DNA from: Brachypodium distachyon
Lineage: Eukaryota > Streptophyta > Magnoliopsida > Poales > Poaceae
Reading direction: 5' to 3'
Assembly: GCF_000005505.3 (NCBI RefSeq)
Contig: NC_016131.3
Coordinates: forward strand, 39,532,855 to 39,596,854
Length of the DNA stretch: 64,000 nucleotides
Program-made: the position numbers and the translations under genes
Shown here: positions 34,797 through 47,018 of the stretch, piece by piece
How the letters are laid out: each line of letters opens with the position of its first letter
Numbering within the stretch: the stretch's first letter is position 1
The notes under the pieces: model-generated
Told to the model about the DNA's origin: nothing
The model's input: the letters and a program-made list of their open reading frames with translations, nothing else
Database searches by the model: none

Positions 34797-35910
34797 TAGC
34801 CTTTTCTAACTCTGAAGCAGACGAGCCGTCGGTGTTCTAGCTTGCACCGTCGAGCCACGGCCAGACCTTCCTTGGCAGAAACCGCTGGAGCCGTCGCAGG
34901 GAGGAGACATATGAGTTTTGATTAAGGAAATTGTTGATTAGTTAGGAAACCTGCCATTGCGATCGTGGCCGAAACTGCCTCGCTAAATTGATGGAGTTTT
35001 TTTAGGACAATTAATGGAGTTTCTTATAGACGGTCATTGATAAATGTCTAATTTGCCCTTTGATATAGACGGTTAGATCTAATTGGTACTCTCATATTTG
35101 TTTTTTTGATTTTTGCTCTCTGTGTATTGCTTTGAAAATGCCATCACCAGGAGACTGGGAAAAAAAATTACTCTACTCCCATCAACTCTTTTTAAAGGTT
35201 CCACGTCCAGAGATATACTCTTTCGTTAAAATAGCTCATGTAATTTTTTCACTTATATTATCTAATAGCATAGCCCATTTTTTTCGCTTCCGCACCCGGC
35301 CAATGCTCACACCTATCATGAATGACCCGACACTTTCAATGAGAGCTGTTGTTTTGGTGTGCATAAATTTATATGAGCTATTTTAAGAAACGGAGGAAGT
35401 AACTAGCTAGCATCGGTCGAGTGATATTTTACCTGATCAGCCGCCTTTGTTGGTGTGAAGTCTATACTTTGAAAAAAAAAAAAACAAATCTTAACTATTT
35501 GAAAGTCACAATACCACATTTCTGCATGCATCAATTTTTGTCAGGTTTTGTCCACCATCACCTCAATAAACCATTTAAAATAGTCCAACATTACAGACAT
35601 GTGCACAAAGAAATTTTGTTCGGCGCATGCAACAAATCTTCATCTGATCATCTCCTTGCAACAAAAACGTTGAAAAGACATCGCAGCATATCGAAGCTTA
35701 TTTAATACCAGCATAGTATTTACTTGTCAATGCCAAATTTCCAAATACTTCCCATTTATTTATTTTTTGACCAGCAAAAATATTTCCCAATTTCCAAATA
35801 TTTTCCAATGGTCTGCGTAAAGGTTACGTTAACAACCCGTCGCTACGTATCAGCAGTACATACAATGTGACAAATTATGCAAGTGGTATAAACAGATTTG
35901 TAATCAATGT

Positions 35911-36120
35911 TTTTATTTTTTGAGAAATACAATACAAACACAGACATTCACAAACACGCATGAACACACGCACGCACTCCCTATCCCTTCGAACACCTCC
36001 GAGAAACTGGGCCGGCATGTAGATCTTGAAATTGGCGAAGTCACCACATGCACATTTTAGTTGACGGGTACGTACGTCACTCCCACTAAAAAAACAGCGC
36101 CCATTGATTCCTGAAATAAA
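35911..36120 (-). repeat. LINE/SINE-type 3' end
   Basis: Read on the minus strand, GT-rich text (GTGCGTGCGTGTGTTCATGC) runs into an A-rich tail (TCTCAAAAAATA), preceded by CATGCCGGCCCAGTTTCTC. This is the style of common cereal non-LTR element 3' ends. No coding part is present. Confidence 0.4.
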
Positions 36121-36641
36121 TTTAGGTAAATTTCAACACCCAATGCCAAGTTTAAGACTTGAACAAAGAAACCAAACCATGTGAGCATGCCATTTGTAAT
36201 CAATGTTGAAGCTGTGGCAAGTAAAGTTGTTAGTATCTTAGTTAATATGGTAAATTTAAAGCAGATATGGGTAACAATGTTGCTAGTACAAATATGGGTA
36301 ACAATGTTGCCAGTACACCAACAGTACAAAAAGTATGCAAGCTGTAACAACACATTCTCACCTATGTTCCAACTTTGTTTCAGTTGTGCATAATTGATGA
36401 ACAAGAGTGTCAGATAGTGAAAAGATAACTATACCATAGGTTTATGCTTCCTGATGCAACTAGCCTCGGGCACATTTCAACCAAGGCCCCAGAAATTGAA
36501 CCCGAACGAAACCTGGGCTATAGCCGTACATAAGAAAATTGAAAATCTCTACTAATTTAGCACATGATACACTGTTTAGCCCTGTACTTAGATGCCCAGC
36601 CCTAGGCTCAAGGCAAATCTTGATCCGCCACTGACTTTAGT

Positions 36642-37568
36642 GTTAGAATTTGAGTTATGGGCCTGATCAGCCTAAACCCAATTTTAATAAATTCTGAAAA
36701 ATCTCAAAGGCCCATTCATGAAGTGGGATGAGGAGAATGAGAATGGGAATAGTCCCATCTTGCTAGTTTAGAGTGAGTGAGACCAACATATAAGTGATGT
36801 TGCTTCTCACCTATTGAGTAAGTGAGCAAGGAAAATCCCCACGCGCGCTCCTCCTCCTCCTCCGCTCGCGTCGTCATGACGCGCGTGCGCCGCGTTTCGT
36901 GGATCGATTTCGAGTTTGTGCCGGGCCGGGCTTCTTATCTTTTTGTCCCGCGCAAGGTATTTTTGAAATCTGTTACGGACGCGTGCAGATTTTGTGGAGT
37001 CGGTTCAGGTTTCCTACCGAACCGACCTATACCTGCGTGACTATATATATAGCCGCCACATTCCTCTGATCGGTACGTAACACAACCGCGCTAGGGTTTC
37101 GCTTGTCTCTCGCCTTTGCGCCGTCCTCGTAGTCTACTCCATCCCGAGCGCCGGCGTGCACCAGCGATCGGGAGAGCAGGTCTCCGGAACCTTTCGCCTT
37201 TGCGATCCTGTACGAGAGAGGGCGAATAAGGTTTTTGGGAAGCGCTCTGCGCGACTGCTCGCTTCCGTCACCACGGGTCATCTGCCGTCCAAGTCCAGCG
37301 GTGCTACGTGCCGCCGTCTTCGTCGCCAGGAACGTCGTCAAGTCAATTCGATCGTCATCATGGCTTCTTCATCTTCATCGAAACAGTACGTAATTTGTGA
37401 TCCATCTACTGTTTAGTTATGATATGCGAGATTATACTATTGTTGATTGTGCTGTTGAATACCTCTAGCATATTCGAGATGCATATGATAGTTGCTACTA
37501 TCGTCATGATCTATATTATGGAATTAATCATTAATTTGTTATTCTCGAAATTGTTTAATTTTCCAACA
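36642..37568 (+). repeat. 5' LTR of the copia element
   Basis: A 927-bp LTR. The promoter-like CTATATATATAGCC at about 37041 and the CTCGAAATTGTTTAATTTTC near its end are both found again in the 3' LTR pieces (45731 and 46221). No standard tRNA-Met primer-binding site follows, which suggests the junction is damaged. Confidence 0.88.
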
Positions 37569-39842
37569 ATCCAAAAACCTTATTGTAGGCAATTTCCTGA
37601 TTTAACTATGGGTTTAGCCGATGCATTGAAGCCGGATAAATTTTCCGGGATGTACTTCAAGAGATGGCAATTAAAGGCCATGCTCTGGTTGCAAACTCTG
37701 AAATTATTCTGAGTGACAGACGGCAAACCAGAGGGAGATTTATCTGAGGAAGCTCAGAAAAATTTCTAGGATGCCAATGTTGCCTTTAGAGGATGCATTC
37801 TGAGTGTTCTCTCTGACCGTCTTTATGATGTGTATATGCACATAGAAGATGGGAAGGAGCTGTGGGATGCATTGGATGCTAAATTCGGTGCAACCGATGC
37901 AGGCAGTGAATTGTATACCATGGAGTCGCTGAACGACTACAAGATGGTGGATAACCGTTCTGTAGTTGAACAGGCGCATGAGATACATATCATTGTGAGA
38001 GAGCTGAAGCTTCTCAAGTGTGATTTATCCGACAAGTATGTGGTTGGGTGCATTATTGCAAAGTTACCTCCACGTCTCTAAAACACAAGAGACAAGAGAT
38101 ATCAGTTGAACAACTGGTAGCGTCCCTTGATGTTGAAGAGAAAGCTCGGGCTAAGGACACCACTGAGAAGGCTGTTGTTTCCGTCTAACGCCAATATGGT
38201 ACAGAGGGACTTTCGCGGCAACGGAAAGAACAAAGGGAAGAAGTCCGCTGTTGTTAACAACAACAAGCCTGCGCAGACTACCACCTTCAAGAAGAAAAAA
38301 GTAAACAAAGGCGAGATGAATTTGCTTCACCTGTGGAGAGAACGCCTCCCTATTCTCCCCAATCAAACGGGGTCGCCGAGAGGAAAAACCGCACGCCGAC
38401 TGACTTGGTGAATTCCATGTTAGCCACTGCCGGTTTATCTAAGGCATGGTGGGGGGAGGCGCTACTGATTTCATGTCATGTCCTGAATAAAGTTCCAAAC
38501 AAAAATAAAGAGAAGACTCCCTACGAGGAGTGGATTGGAAGAAAGCCATCACTTTCTTACTTGCGCAGTTAGGGATGTTCGGCGAAGGTCAACGTTCCAA
38601 TTCCCAAGAAACGCAAGCTCGGACCGAAAACAGTGGATTGTATCTTTCTAGACTATGCTCAGCGGAGCGTGGGCTATAGATTTTTGGTAGTTAAATCCGA
38701 GGTACCTGATATGCATGTTGATACTATTATGGAATCTCGTGATGCAATATTTTTTGAGAATATTTTTCCTATGAAAGATATGCATAGCATTGCTAGAATT
38801 TCCTCTGAAATATTACCTGAGTCTAGCATACCTGAATCTAATACATCTGATAATGAATCTGAACATTCTGAGGATGGTGTTGAGAAGGATGACGATGAAG
38901 CTCCTTCCAGGAGTAAGAGACGAAGGATTGCAAAATTCTTCGGTGATGACTTCATTGTGTACCTTGTGGAGGATACTCCCAAAACCATTGCAGAGACATA
39001 TGCATCTCCGGATGCAGATGACTGGAAAGAAGCTGTCCAGAGTGAGATGGAGTCCATTCTTTCTAATGGGACTTGGGAGCTATCTGAACGACCCCACGGT
39101 TGTAAGCCAGTAGGCTGCAAGTGGGTGTTCAAGAAGAAGCTAAGGCCTGACGGTACTATTGAAAAGTATAAGGCACGGCTTGTGGCGAAAGGCTACACTC
39201 AGAAAGAAGGCAAAGATTACTTTGACACCTATTCACCCGTTGCTAGACTTACTACCATTCGAGTACTACTATCCCTGGCTGCCTCCTATGGTCTTGTCGT
39301 TCACCAAATGGACGTGAAGACAGCTTTCCTTAACGGAGAGTTGGAAGAGGAAATTTACATGGATCCGCCAGATGGATTTGTGGTAAAGGGTGAAGAGAGA
39401 AATGTGTGCAAGTTACTAAAATCTTTGTATGAACTAAAACAAGCACCTAAGCAATGGCACGAGAAGTTTGACAGAACTTTAACTTCTGCAGGATTTGTCA
39501 TTAATGAGGCTGATAGATCATATTGACGGGGTCAATTATGGAAACAGAGCTTGTTGCTTCAGATACAGCCACCTTTGAGACACAGTGGCTGAGAGATCTT
39601 TTGATGGACTTGCCGGTGGTTGAAAAACTAGTGCCGGCTATTCTGATGAACTGTGATATATAATCAAACGGTTATTACTAAAGTAAACAGTTCAAAGGAT
39701 AACGCGAAGTCATTAAAACACGTGAGGAGACGTGTGCAGTCTGTCAGGAAATTGAAAAACTCCGGAGTGATAACTGTTACATATCTTCAAACAGAAAAAA
39801 ACTTAGCAGATCCCTTTACCAAGGGATTATCATGTAATGGAG
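37569..39842 (+). pseudogene. Copia gag-pol remnant with large deletions
   Basis: Gag is recognisable (LADALKPDKFSGMYFKRWQL, then DVYMHIEDGKELWDALDAKF) but carries stops at about 37710 and 37767. It jumps, with protease and the integrase zinc finger and catalytic core missing, to the integrase tail (SPQSNGVAERKNRTPTDLVN; TPYEEWIGRKPSL). Reverse transcriptase is present from GTWELSERPHGCKPVGCKWV to LYELKQAPKQWHEKFDRTL and then stops at TGA near 39524, before the YVDD catalytic motif. A short RNase H piece follows, ending LADPFTKGL. The element cannot encode functional proteins. Confidence 0.92.
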
Positions 39843-40076
39843 CAACATATAAGGGATGTTGCTTCTCACCTATTGAGCAAGTGAGCAAGGAAAATTCCCA
39901 CGCGCGCTCCTCCTCCGCTCACCTCACCTCGTCATGACGCGCACGCTGCGCTACGTTTCGTGGATCGATTTCGAGTTCGTGCCGTGCCGGGCCAGGGCTT
40001 CTTATCTTTTTGTCACGCGCGCGAGGTATTTTTGGAATCTTTTACGGACGCGTGCAGATTCTGTGGAATCGGTTTA
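39843..40076 (+). repeat. 3' LTR of the copia element, left piece
   Basis: Matches 5' LTR from CAACATATAAG through GCAGATTCTGTGGAATCGG, ending at the GTTTA target site of the giant-LTR insertion. Confidence 0.88.
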
Positions 40077-43000
40077 TGTAACATCCCAGAATTTTCCAAT
40101 TCTGGAATGTTAAATAAAAGAATTATTTTAATGAAAATAGTGGCTTTGGAAATACTTTGGTTGTGAATTTCTGAAGGATTTAAAATTTTTAGTACTTATG
40201 CCACACCATATTTGAATATTCAACAAAAGAGTGGATTAATATGACTATCCAAATTATACAACATGGTTGAGAGATTTATATAAGTTCAAAGTATTTTATT
40301 TGGAACCATTTGCATATTATGATTTTATCCGGACTATTATTCGCACACTATTAGTCTTAATAAATCCTATTTACTTTTTGAATGATTTATTAGCAGACTA
40401 AGATTCCAATTTGGATACCATGACCATTTGAGAGCATCGTTAGAATATTTGAATCAAGTAGAAATAAGTTCCGACATTTATTTAAATGTTAAAGAAAGGG
40501 AATAATATAATTTTCCCAAGTATATGGTTGGAAAACATATATAATGATTCACCTATGTTTCTCTCGATATTTGCTTTGTCGTGTTCATTTTGTTTTCGAG
40601 AGGAAACTATCAAATATTCGAGAAGAGGATAACGTGACATTCTCATGTGCAAATGTTATTCTAACATTTATTTTGTTCACACTTTGAAGTATTTGAATTT
40701 ACAAATTTACTGGAGTTTATTTAGACTTAATTGGAGTTATGAATCAAAAGTTATTAATAAAAACAGAAATGAAAAAAAGAAGGAAAAAAAAGAGAATGGA
40801 CCGACCCAAACTGGGCCGGCCCATCTCCACCGAGCGCCCAGCCCAGCCGAGCACGAGCTCGTGCTCGTTCTTCCTCTTCACTCCTTCCATATTTTATTTC
40901 TTCGATTTTCTTTCCTTCCCGCGTGTCTCTCTCCGAAAGAAAACCACCCTATCAATTCTCACCATCTCGGGAACCCATTCAGGCAACCAATTTGAATTTT
41001 CCTCTCATAATCGCAGTTTCCAAAAAAGGCGTCCCGAATGCCGCTCGTTGACATCCACGTCTGATCTCCCTCCTCGGCCACTATAAAAGGATTCCACGCG
41101 CGTCACTTTGAGCCTTTGCCTCTCCTCTCCCATTTCCATGTAGAAAGTTTGGCCTCAAAACCTCTGTACAGCCGGCTACGTCGACGTCTTCCTCCGCCGG
41201 TCACCGCCACCATTGTTGCCGGTGAGATCACCCCGAACCTCCGTTCTTCGATTCCTTTCACCGGTAGGCTCCTATGACCCGTGTCTACCTTTGTGACAAG
41301 GTTATGCGATCCATCTCCATAGTTGGTTGTGAAGGGGCGCGTAGAGATAAACAAAAGCTTTTCCTACGCGAACTCCCAAGATCTAGCCGAGGTAGAAGGC
41401 CACGAGGATTACCACTAGACGCGCAGTTGCGGATTATTGATGCGGCGCCTTGATGCAGTGCAGTCCCTCGATCCGATCCAGCCGATCCAATCCCGCGATC
41501 GTCGAAGTGCTGAACGTACAGCACCTCTGCCGGTATCCACACGTGCGAGGAGGAGCTCCGGCGGCGGACTGCTAGATCCGGTGCGACGGTTGAACTGAAT
41601 CGGGCTAGGGTTCTCAACGCATGAGAGTGGAAAAAACCGTGCCCTTTAGGCATCCCACGCCCCTGCTTATATATCGAGTGGAAGTGGGCTCCAAGCCTTG
41701 TGGCCCATCCACCCTGCGAGTCCAACTCGCATTGTCAGCCCAATTCCAGTTCGGGTCCAACCCGACCAAATACTTGCTCCCGCTCTTAAGTGTGTGACCC
41801 CACAGGCTCATGGCGACTTGGACACGATTGGAGTCCGACTCACAATCGATCAATCGGTAGCGGCTCCTAGCAGAACGTGCCGACTCCCAAGTACCATCGA
41901 GTCATGACGACGTACCTTCCAATGTGACATACGTCTTAGTCCCTTTTTGCCTCACGATATACCTTGTCGAACTATAGGCGATTAATCGTCATCCCTTTAA
42001 TAGTTCAACTCTCTTCTCGATCTGTGATATACGATTCATCCGACTAACTCTTAGTCGATCGACCCGGTTAACAATTAACCAAGTCGCGCATGGCCATGCT
42101 TCCCGAATCATATCACTCGAGAGGGCCCAGAGAATATCTCTCCAGTCGGAGGGGCAAAATCCCATCTTGGTTATCCACATCACACAGCTTGATTCTCAGT
42201 CAACCCGAACTCTGCCTTTATAACTGCCCTGTTACGGAACAACGTTTGACAGAACCTAAGTTGGTGATCCACAACTCGGAATGTGCGATAACCTCAGGTC
42301 TAAGGATTACATTGATTGAGACATGCAAATGACGACCTACTCGTTGCATCTCAATATGGGTCAGTCCGACTCGCTAAACTCTTTAGCCGAGTCCGTGTAA
42401 GCTGGAATGACATCACCATGCCCATGACAAGTGGAACCGAGTCATCAGCCAACTTTCACATTAGTCTAGGTTATGTGTCCAGCACAACCTCAATGACTAA
42501 GGACAATTTAGTATGAACAACATGAATACATAGTTCCACAATCAAATCACATATTCAATGATACATATCAGATGTTCAAACAAGGACAACTCAATAATAT
42601 TTATGAATACATTGGGAATTACATCATACATGATTGCCTCTAGGGCATATTCCCAACAGGTTGCGTCGTCCCTGACCCCATGCCAAAGCCGCGCCCGGAG
42701 CTCTGCTGTCGCTGCCCAGATGCGTCTCCGACCGCATCGACCACATCACGATGTCCGCCTCGATGTCGCGCACGTCCCTAGCCTCTACCACGACCACATC
42801 GACCCTGCCGATGACTCCTTTGTCATTTTCCGAACTCCGTTTCGGTGAGAAAACTTTCAACATGATTTGTTTTGATTAGCTTTGTTTAAGCCCATATCTT
42901 TTGACCTGTATATCATTTTCAGCCGAATCTTTCTGTTGTAGTTAAATCACGTCCTCCACTATAGGTAAGGTCAGTTTTTATAGCCCGTCTCTAAGAGCTT

Positions 43001-45690
43001 CTGTAGTGCATTGTCGTTTGAAATTGCTATTCACAGCACGTTGTTTCTGGATTAGCCACCTTTCGAAATTCATGTAGGTTGTTCCATTGATCCGTTTGGT
43101 TCCAAACCTTCTGTAGATCATCAATTAGATCATGCTCTACACATTAGTGTACACCTTGCACAACTTTGGTTTCATGTACAGAGGTGCATCTTCAATCAAA
43201 AGTCATATCTGTTAACACTGCCACATCAGTTAGCTGTTTTCCGGAGCATATATCTTTTGAGACATTACTTCAAATTAGATGATTCTTTCTGTCATGTCAA
43301 GATCAAATCCAAATCTACATCCTAGACCTCTTTTAACACCTTTCCAAGTTCATCCACACTAGTGCATCGTCATTGCAAAACAGTACCTTCAGCAGCTTCC
43401 CACACCTTGCCAATTCTAAGCCTTTAGTTACAGAAACGTTGTTATAGATTAGCCTATTTTTTAAGTCTGTATCTTTTGACTCACATCTCCTATTTATGTT
43501 ACATCAGTAGCTGTTGAAATCTTGTTAGATCTAGTTTAATTCATCCCATTGGCCCTTTTCCTTTTGAAGCCATTAGCACCAGTACATTTTCAGTATAATT
43601 TAGTATCTTTAATCTGTCAGAATCAGACTAGCCAGCTTTGCAAGCCAGTAGTTAATTCTCTGCAGATCCTTTTGGGATAAGACTTGTTGGGTTAGTAAGT
43701 ACAATCTTAATACTATACAGTAGTATAATTTTCATCCCATGTTCTGCCATTTAGCACTATTTTACAAACAGCCAAAATATCTAAGTTATAACAGTTTCTA
43801 TAGACTTAAATTCCAGACTTAGCCACACTAGTCTATGCTCAACCAAACTTTGTATCTATTAACACTATCTTATTGATTAGCAATGTTCCAAAGCCCATAC
43901 ATGTTGATTCATATTTTCAAACCAGTTCATTCTTTCTGTTGTGACAAGAGTACAACAAACTCTAATTTCTGGACCACTTTGTACACCTTCCTAAGTTATT
44001 GTACAGTAGCCCATGACCCCTAGAAAATTGTATCTGTTAACAGCCAATGACAACACCGTTTCAACTCCGATAGAACCCAAGCCTGGTTCATACCTCTTAG
44101 ATCTATGCCTACGATAGCCTAAAAGTAGTTAGGTACTGTTTAATTTAAAATTTGTATATTGCTTTGGTTCTTTATTTGGAGTTATGATTTGGAGTTGTCG
44201 AATGGTTATTTATTATTGCTTTTCGTTCTTCGCGATAGATTATACGAAGTGCGGTAACTGTGAGTATCAAAAAGAAGAAGAATACAAAGACACTAATCAG
44301 GCAAGTTCACTTTGATCATCATTCCATTATTTATTATGCACTAGATTTTATTAGTTGCATTGTTAGGATTATTATTATTATATCTATGCTAGCTATGATT
44401 TCTCCTTGTAGTATATGATACCCTTGCCATGTCCTTACCACCAATTGCCATCGTAGTAGTAAAATGCTATGCTATGATAAATAAACGAGGGTGATATTAT
44501 TACAATGTGATACTATTGAATTACAATATGATTTTCCTAGTGTATGGCAAAACAAGTAATTTAATGAACCGTGCTGGGTGGGCTGCTTTGAGTTTTCGGA
44601 TGTCGTGACGTTAGGTCCATTTCTATGGGGCCCGCTGAGTCGTCTCTCCGTGCGATTCGGGAGCGTCCATGGTCGACTCCACGTGCGATTCGGGGAGCGC
44701 CTGCGTCACAATGTGAGATGCCACCCGGGGTAACCAGAGACTGGACTACTTTCCTGTTTAGTAGCTTCCAGTACAACCACATGGTATTATGGGCTCTGCC
44801 AGGATGGATGTAAGAAATATGAACCCGGATCCGAGGTGACATCGGTATGTAGCAGTGTAGGTGGGGGCGCGTCCCTCGGGTGGTTTGGGGGAATATGTTC
44901 TGAAAATTCTTTTAATTGATGCCGTTGCTACTCTACCCTGAGGACAGTAAGGGATTAACACGTCGATTTCTTATGGGGAATGTGTACAACCTCTCGAGAG
45001 TGTCAAACTAAGTACTTAGCCGTGTTCCCGGTTACAGACAATTATGAGCAACTAGATATTGGGGCTGTAAGGAAGGTCTCACTCATTCCAATTTCCTAAT
45101 AAAATGAATGGTTTGAACTGGGTAGGAGCATTGATGTTGCTATTCAATGTGCCTAGGTTAATAGGAGCATGGGTGTTTCTACCCCGTGTCCAATAATGAT
45201 AAAACTATTTGGTTAAAAATGATAGGATCAAACATTGATGCTTTTACGCAAAAAAGCCTGAACTCCACCTTGCCAAATACTGCATGTACTTGATAGGTTC
45301 TGTTATAACCCTTTGGTGAACTTGCCAATACATTCAATGTATTGATCCCCTAGTGGCTGCAACGTTTAAATGTTGCAGGTGAACCAGGTGAAGAGTGAGG
45401 TACGAATTGTTAGGGTTGCGAGTTTACATTCCAACATGTTTCGACCGTGGAGTTTTTATGGGACTCCTGTATCTCTGCCTTCTGCTGCAAGATTTCCTTT
45501 TCTATTGAGCTAACCCATGAGGTTATGCAATATGTAAGGTACTATTAAATTCTGGATCAATGCGATATAATATACTTCTGACCTTTGTATCTTGATATTA
45601 CATCTTGAAACTGTGTGTGCTAGCGAGTTGATCCAGGGACTAGCACAGTAAGCACAGAGATCGAACCCTGTAAGGGGGAGGATCGCTTCA
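40077..45690 (+). mobile_element. Giant solo LTR (LARD/Sukkula-like) inserted in a copia LTR
   Basis: Starts TGTAACATCCCAGAATTTTC and ends GAGGATCGCTTCA, flanked by GTTTA on both sides (40072-40076 and 45691-45695). Without its own 1.3-kb insertion it is about 4.28 kb and has no coding ORF. The same end sequence occurs inverted at 60989, showing that the unit is a repeat family. Very long, non-coding LTRs are known from LARD elements such as Sukkula in Triticeae; that assignment is inference. A single 5-bp duplication at its ends and no internal retroviral genes indicate a solo LTR left by LTR-LTR recombination. Confidence 0.82.
41330..42658 (-). mobile_element. Solo copia-type LTR nested in the giant LTR
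   Basis: A 1329-bp segment, TG...CA, whose right end CTCTAGGGCATATTCCCAACA is the reverse complement of the common Triticeae copia LTR start TGTTGGGAATATGCCCTAG. It is flanked by GGTTG at 41325-41329 and 42659-42663. There is no internal region and no second LTR. Confidence 0.85.
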
Positions 45691-45695
45691 GTTTA

Positions 45696-46246
45696 GGTTT
45701 CCTTAACCGAACCGACCTATACCTGCGTGACTATATATATATAGCCGCCCCGTCCCTCCGATCGGTACTAACACAACCGTGCTAGGGTTTCGCCTGTCTC
45801 TCGCCTTTGTGCCGTCATCGTAGTCTACTCCATCCCGAGCGTCGGCGTGCACCATCGATCGGGAGAGCAGGTCTCCGGAATCTTTCGCCTTTCCGATCCT
45901 GTACGGGAGAGGGCGAATAATGTTTTTGGAAAGCGCTCTGCACGACTGCTCGCTTCCGTCACCACGAGTCGTACCGTCCAAATCCGGTGGTGCTACGTGC
46001 CGCCGTCTTCGTCGCCAGGAACGTCGTCAAGTCAATCCGATCGTCATCACGGCTTCTTCATCTTCATCTACTATTTAGTGATCCATCTACTGTTTAGTTA
46101 TGATCTGCGAGATTATACTATTGTTTGTGTTGTTGAATACCTCTAGTATATTCGAGATGCATATGATAGTTGTTACTATCGTCATGATCTATACTATGGA
46201 ATTAATCATTAATTTGTTATTCTCGAAATTGCTTAATTTTCCACCA
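45696..46246 (+). repeat. 3' LTR of the copia element, right piece
   Basis: Continues the 5' LTR match from GGTTTCC through ACCGAACCGACCTATACCTG to the CACCA end. Scattered substitutions and small indels against the 5' LTR indicate considerable age. Confidence 0.9.
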
Positions 46247-46250
46247 TTTA

Positions 46251-46343
46251 GTACTCCTTACATCTCAAAATAAGTGACGTGAATTTGTATAAATTCTTAT
46301 ATAAATGAACCGCACGTCACTGTTTTAGGACGAAAGATGTAGA
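46251..46343. mobile_element. Degraded Stowaway-like MITE at the copia insertion edge
   Basis: TACTCCTTACATCTCAAAAT and a distant TTTTAGGACGAAAGATGTAG are imperfect inverted ends, with internal GTGACGTG and CACGTCAC complements. Confidence 0.5.
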
Positions 46344-47018
46344 CGGTCGGTTAAAACGGTGTTCGCTAATCAGTGTGGTAGGAAAATGTCTTGTTATTCA
46401 CTGATGGGTTACTAATTGGCTTCAAGCCCAATAAAGTTGCATACACCGGAAAACCATATTCCCCAATCGTGTGTACAACTCTGAGTCTCTGACAGGCTTG
46501 CATGTTCTTTTCAAGCGTTCTGAGTTCTCACCCGTGCTTCAGTTGTTGAGATCACTAGTTTCTCTTCCTTCTCATTACTTTTGAATTTTTTTTGAGAGGC
46601 ATTACTTTTGGAATTAATCAGTGGGAAACATGGACAGTCGTCAAATCTCAGCGAAAGTACGGACCGAAGCACAGGATGCTAAGCCTCGTCCGTGACCATA
46701 ACCCCTTTCTAAGGCCCAGGTCAGCCCACTAAGCACTCCGCTCCCTCCTAGCTCCCCGTGGTCCCACACTCCCACTCGGCCGCTCCCCAGCCGCAGGCGA
46801 GAAGCTAGGCATTGGCAAATCCTCCAAGCATCTCCACTCGCCCCCTCAACTTGACGTTCGGTACGGCCGATTTTTAGCCCTTGTGAGAAAGGCGAGCACA
46901 AAAATAATTTTTGAGATCCGACTCTTCCCAGCCACATATCAAATACTAAATTTCAAATAAATTTAAATTTGACACATTTCATCAAACTCGGCGACATTTC
47001 ATTAAAACTGGTTGACAT
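46344..47018. other. Intergenic, nothing recognised
   Basis: No gene or element ends were identified. Overlapping short frames only. Confidence 0.35.

Larger units (their letters stand above)
34136..36636. other. Intergenic between kinase gene and retroelement block
   Basis: AT-rich. It includes one small minus-strand ORF (34644-34796) and a LINE/SINE-like tail (about 35911-36120). Nothing else was identified. Confidence 0.4.
36642..46246 (+). mobile_element. Defective Ty1/copia retrotransposon containing nested insertions
   Basis: 5' LTR 36642-37568 (TGTTAG...CAACA); internal region 37569 to about 39842; 3' LTR in two pieces, about 39843-40076 and 45696-46246, split by a 5.6-kb insertion. 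Host target duplication TTTAG at 36637-36641 and 46247-46251. The 3' LTR has lost roughly its first 140 bp together with the end of the internal region. Without the insertion the element would be about 4.0 kb, too short for a complete copia element. Confidence 0.92.
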
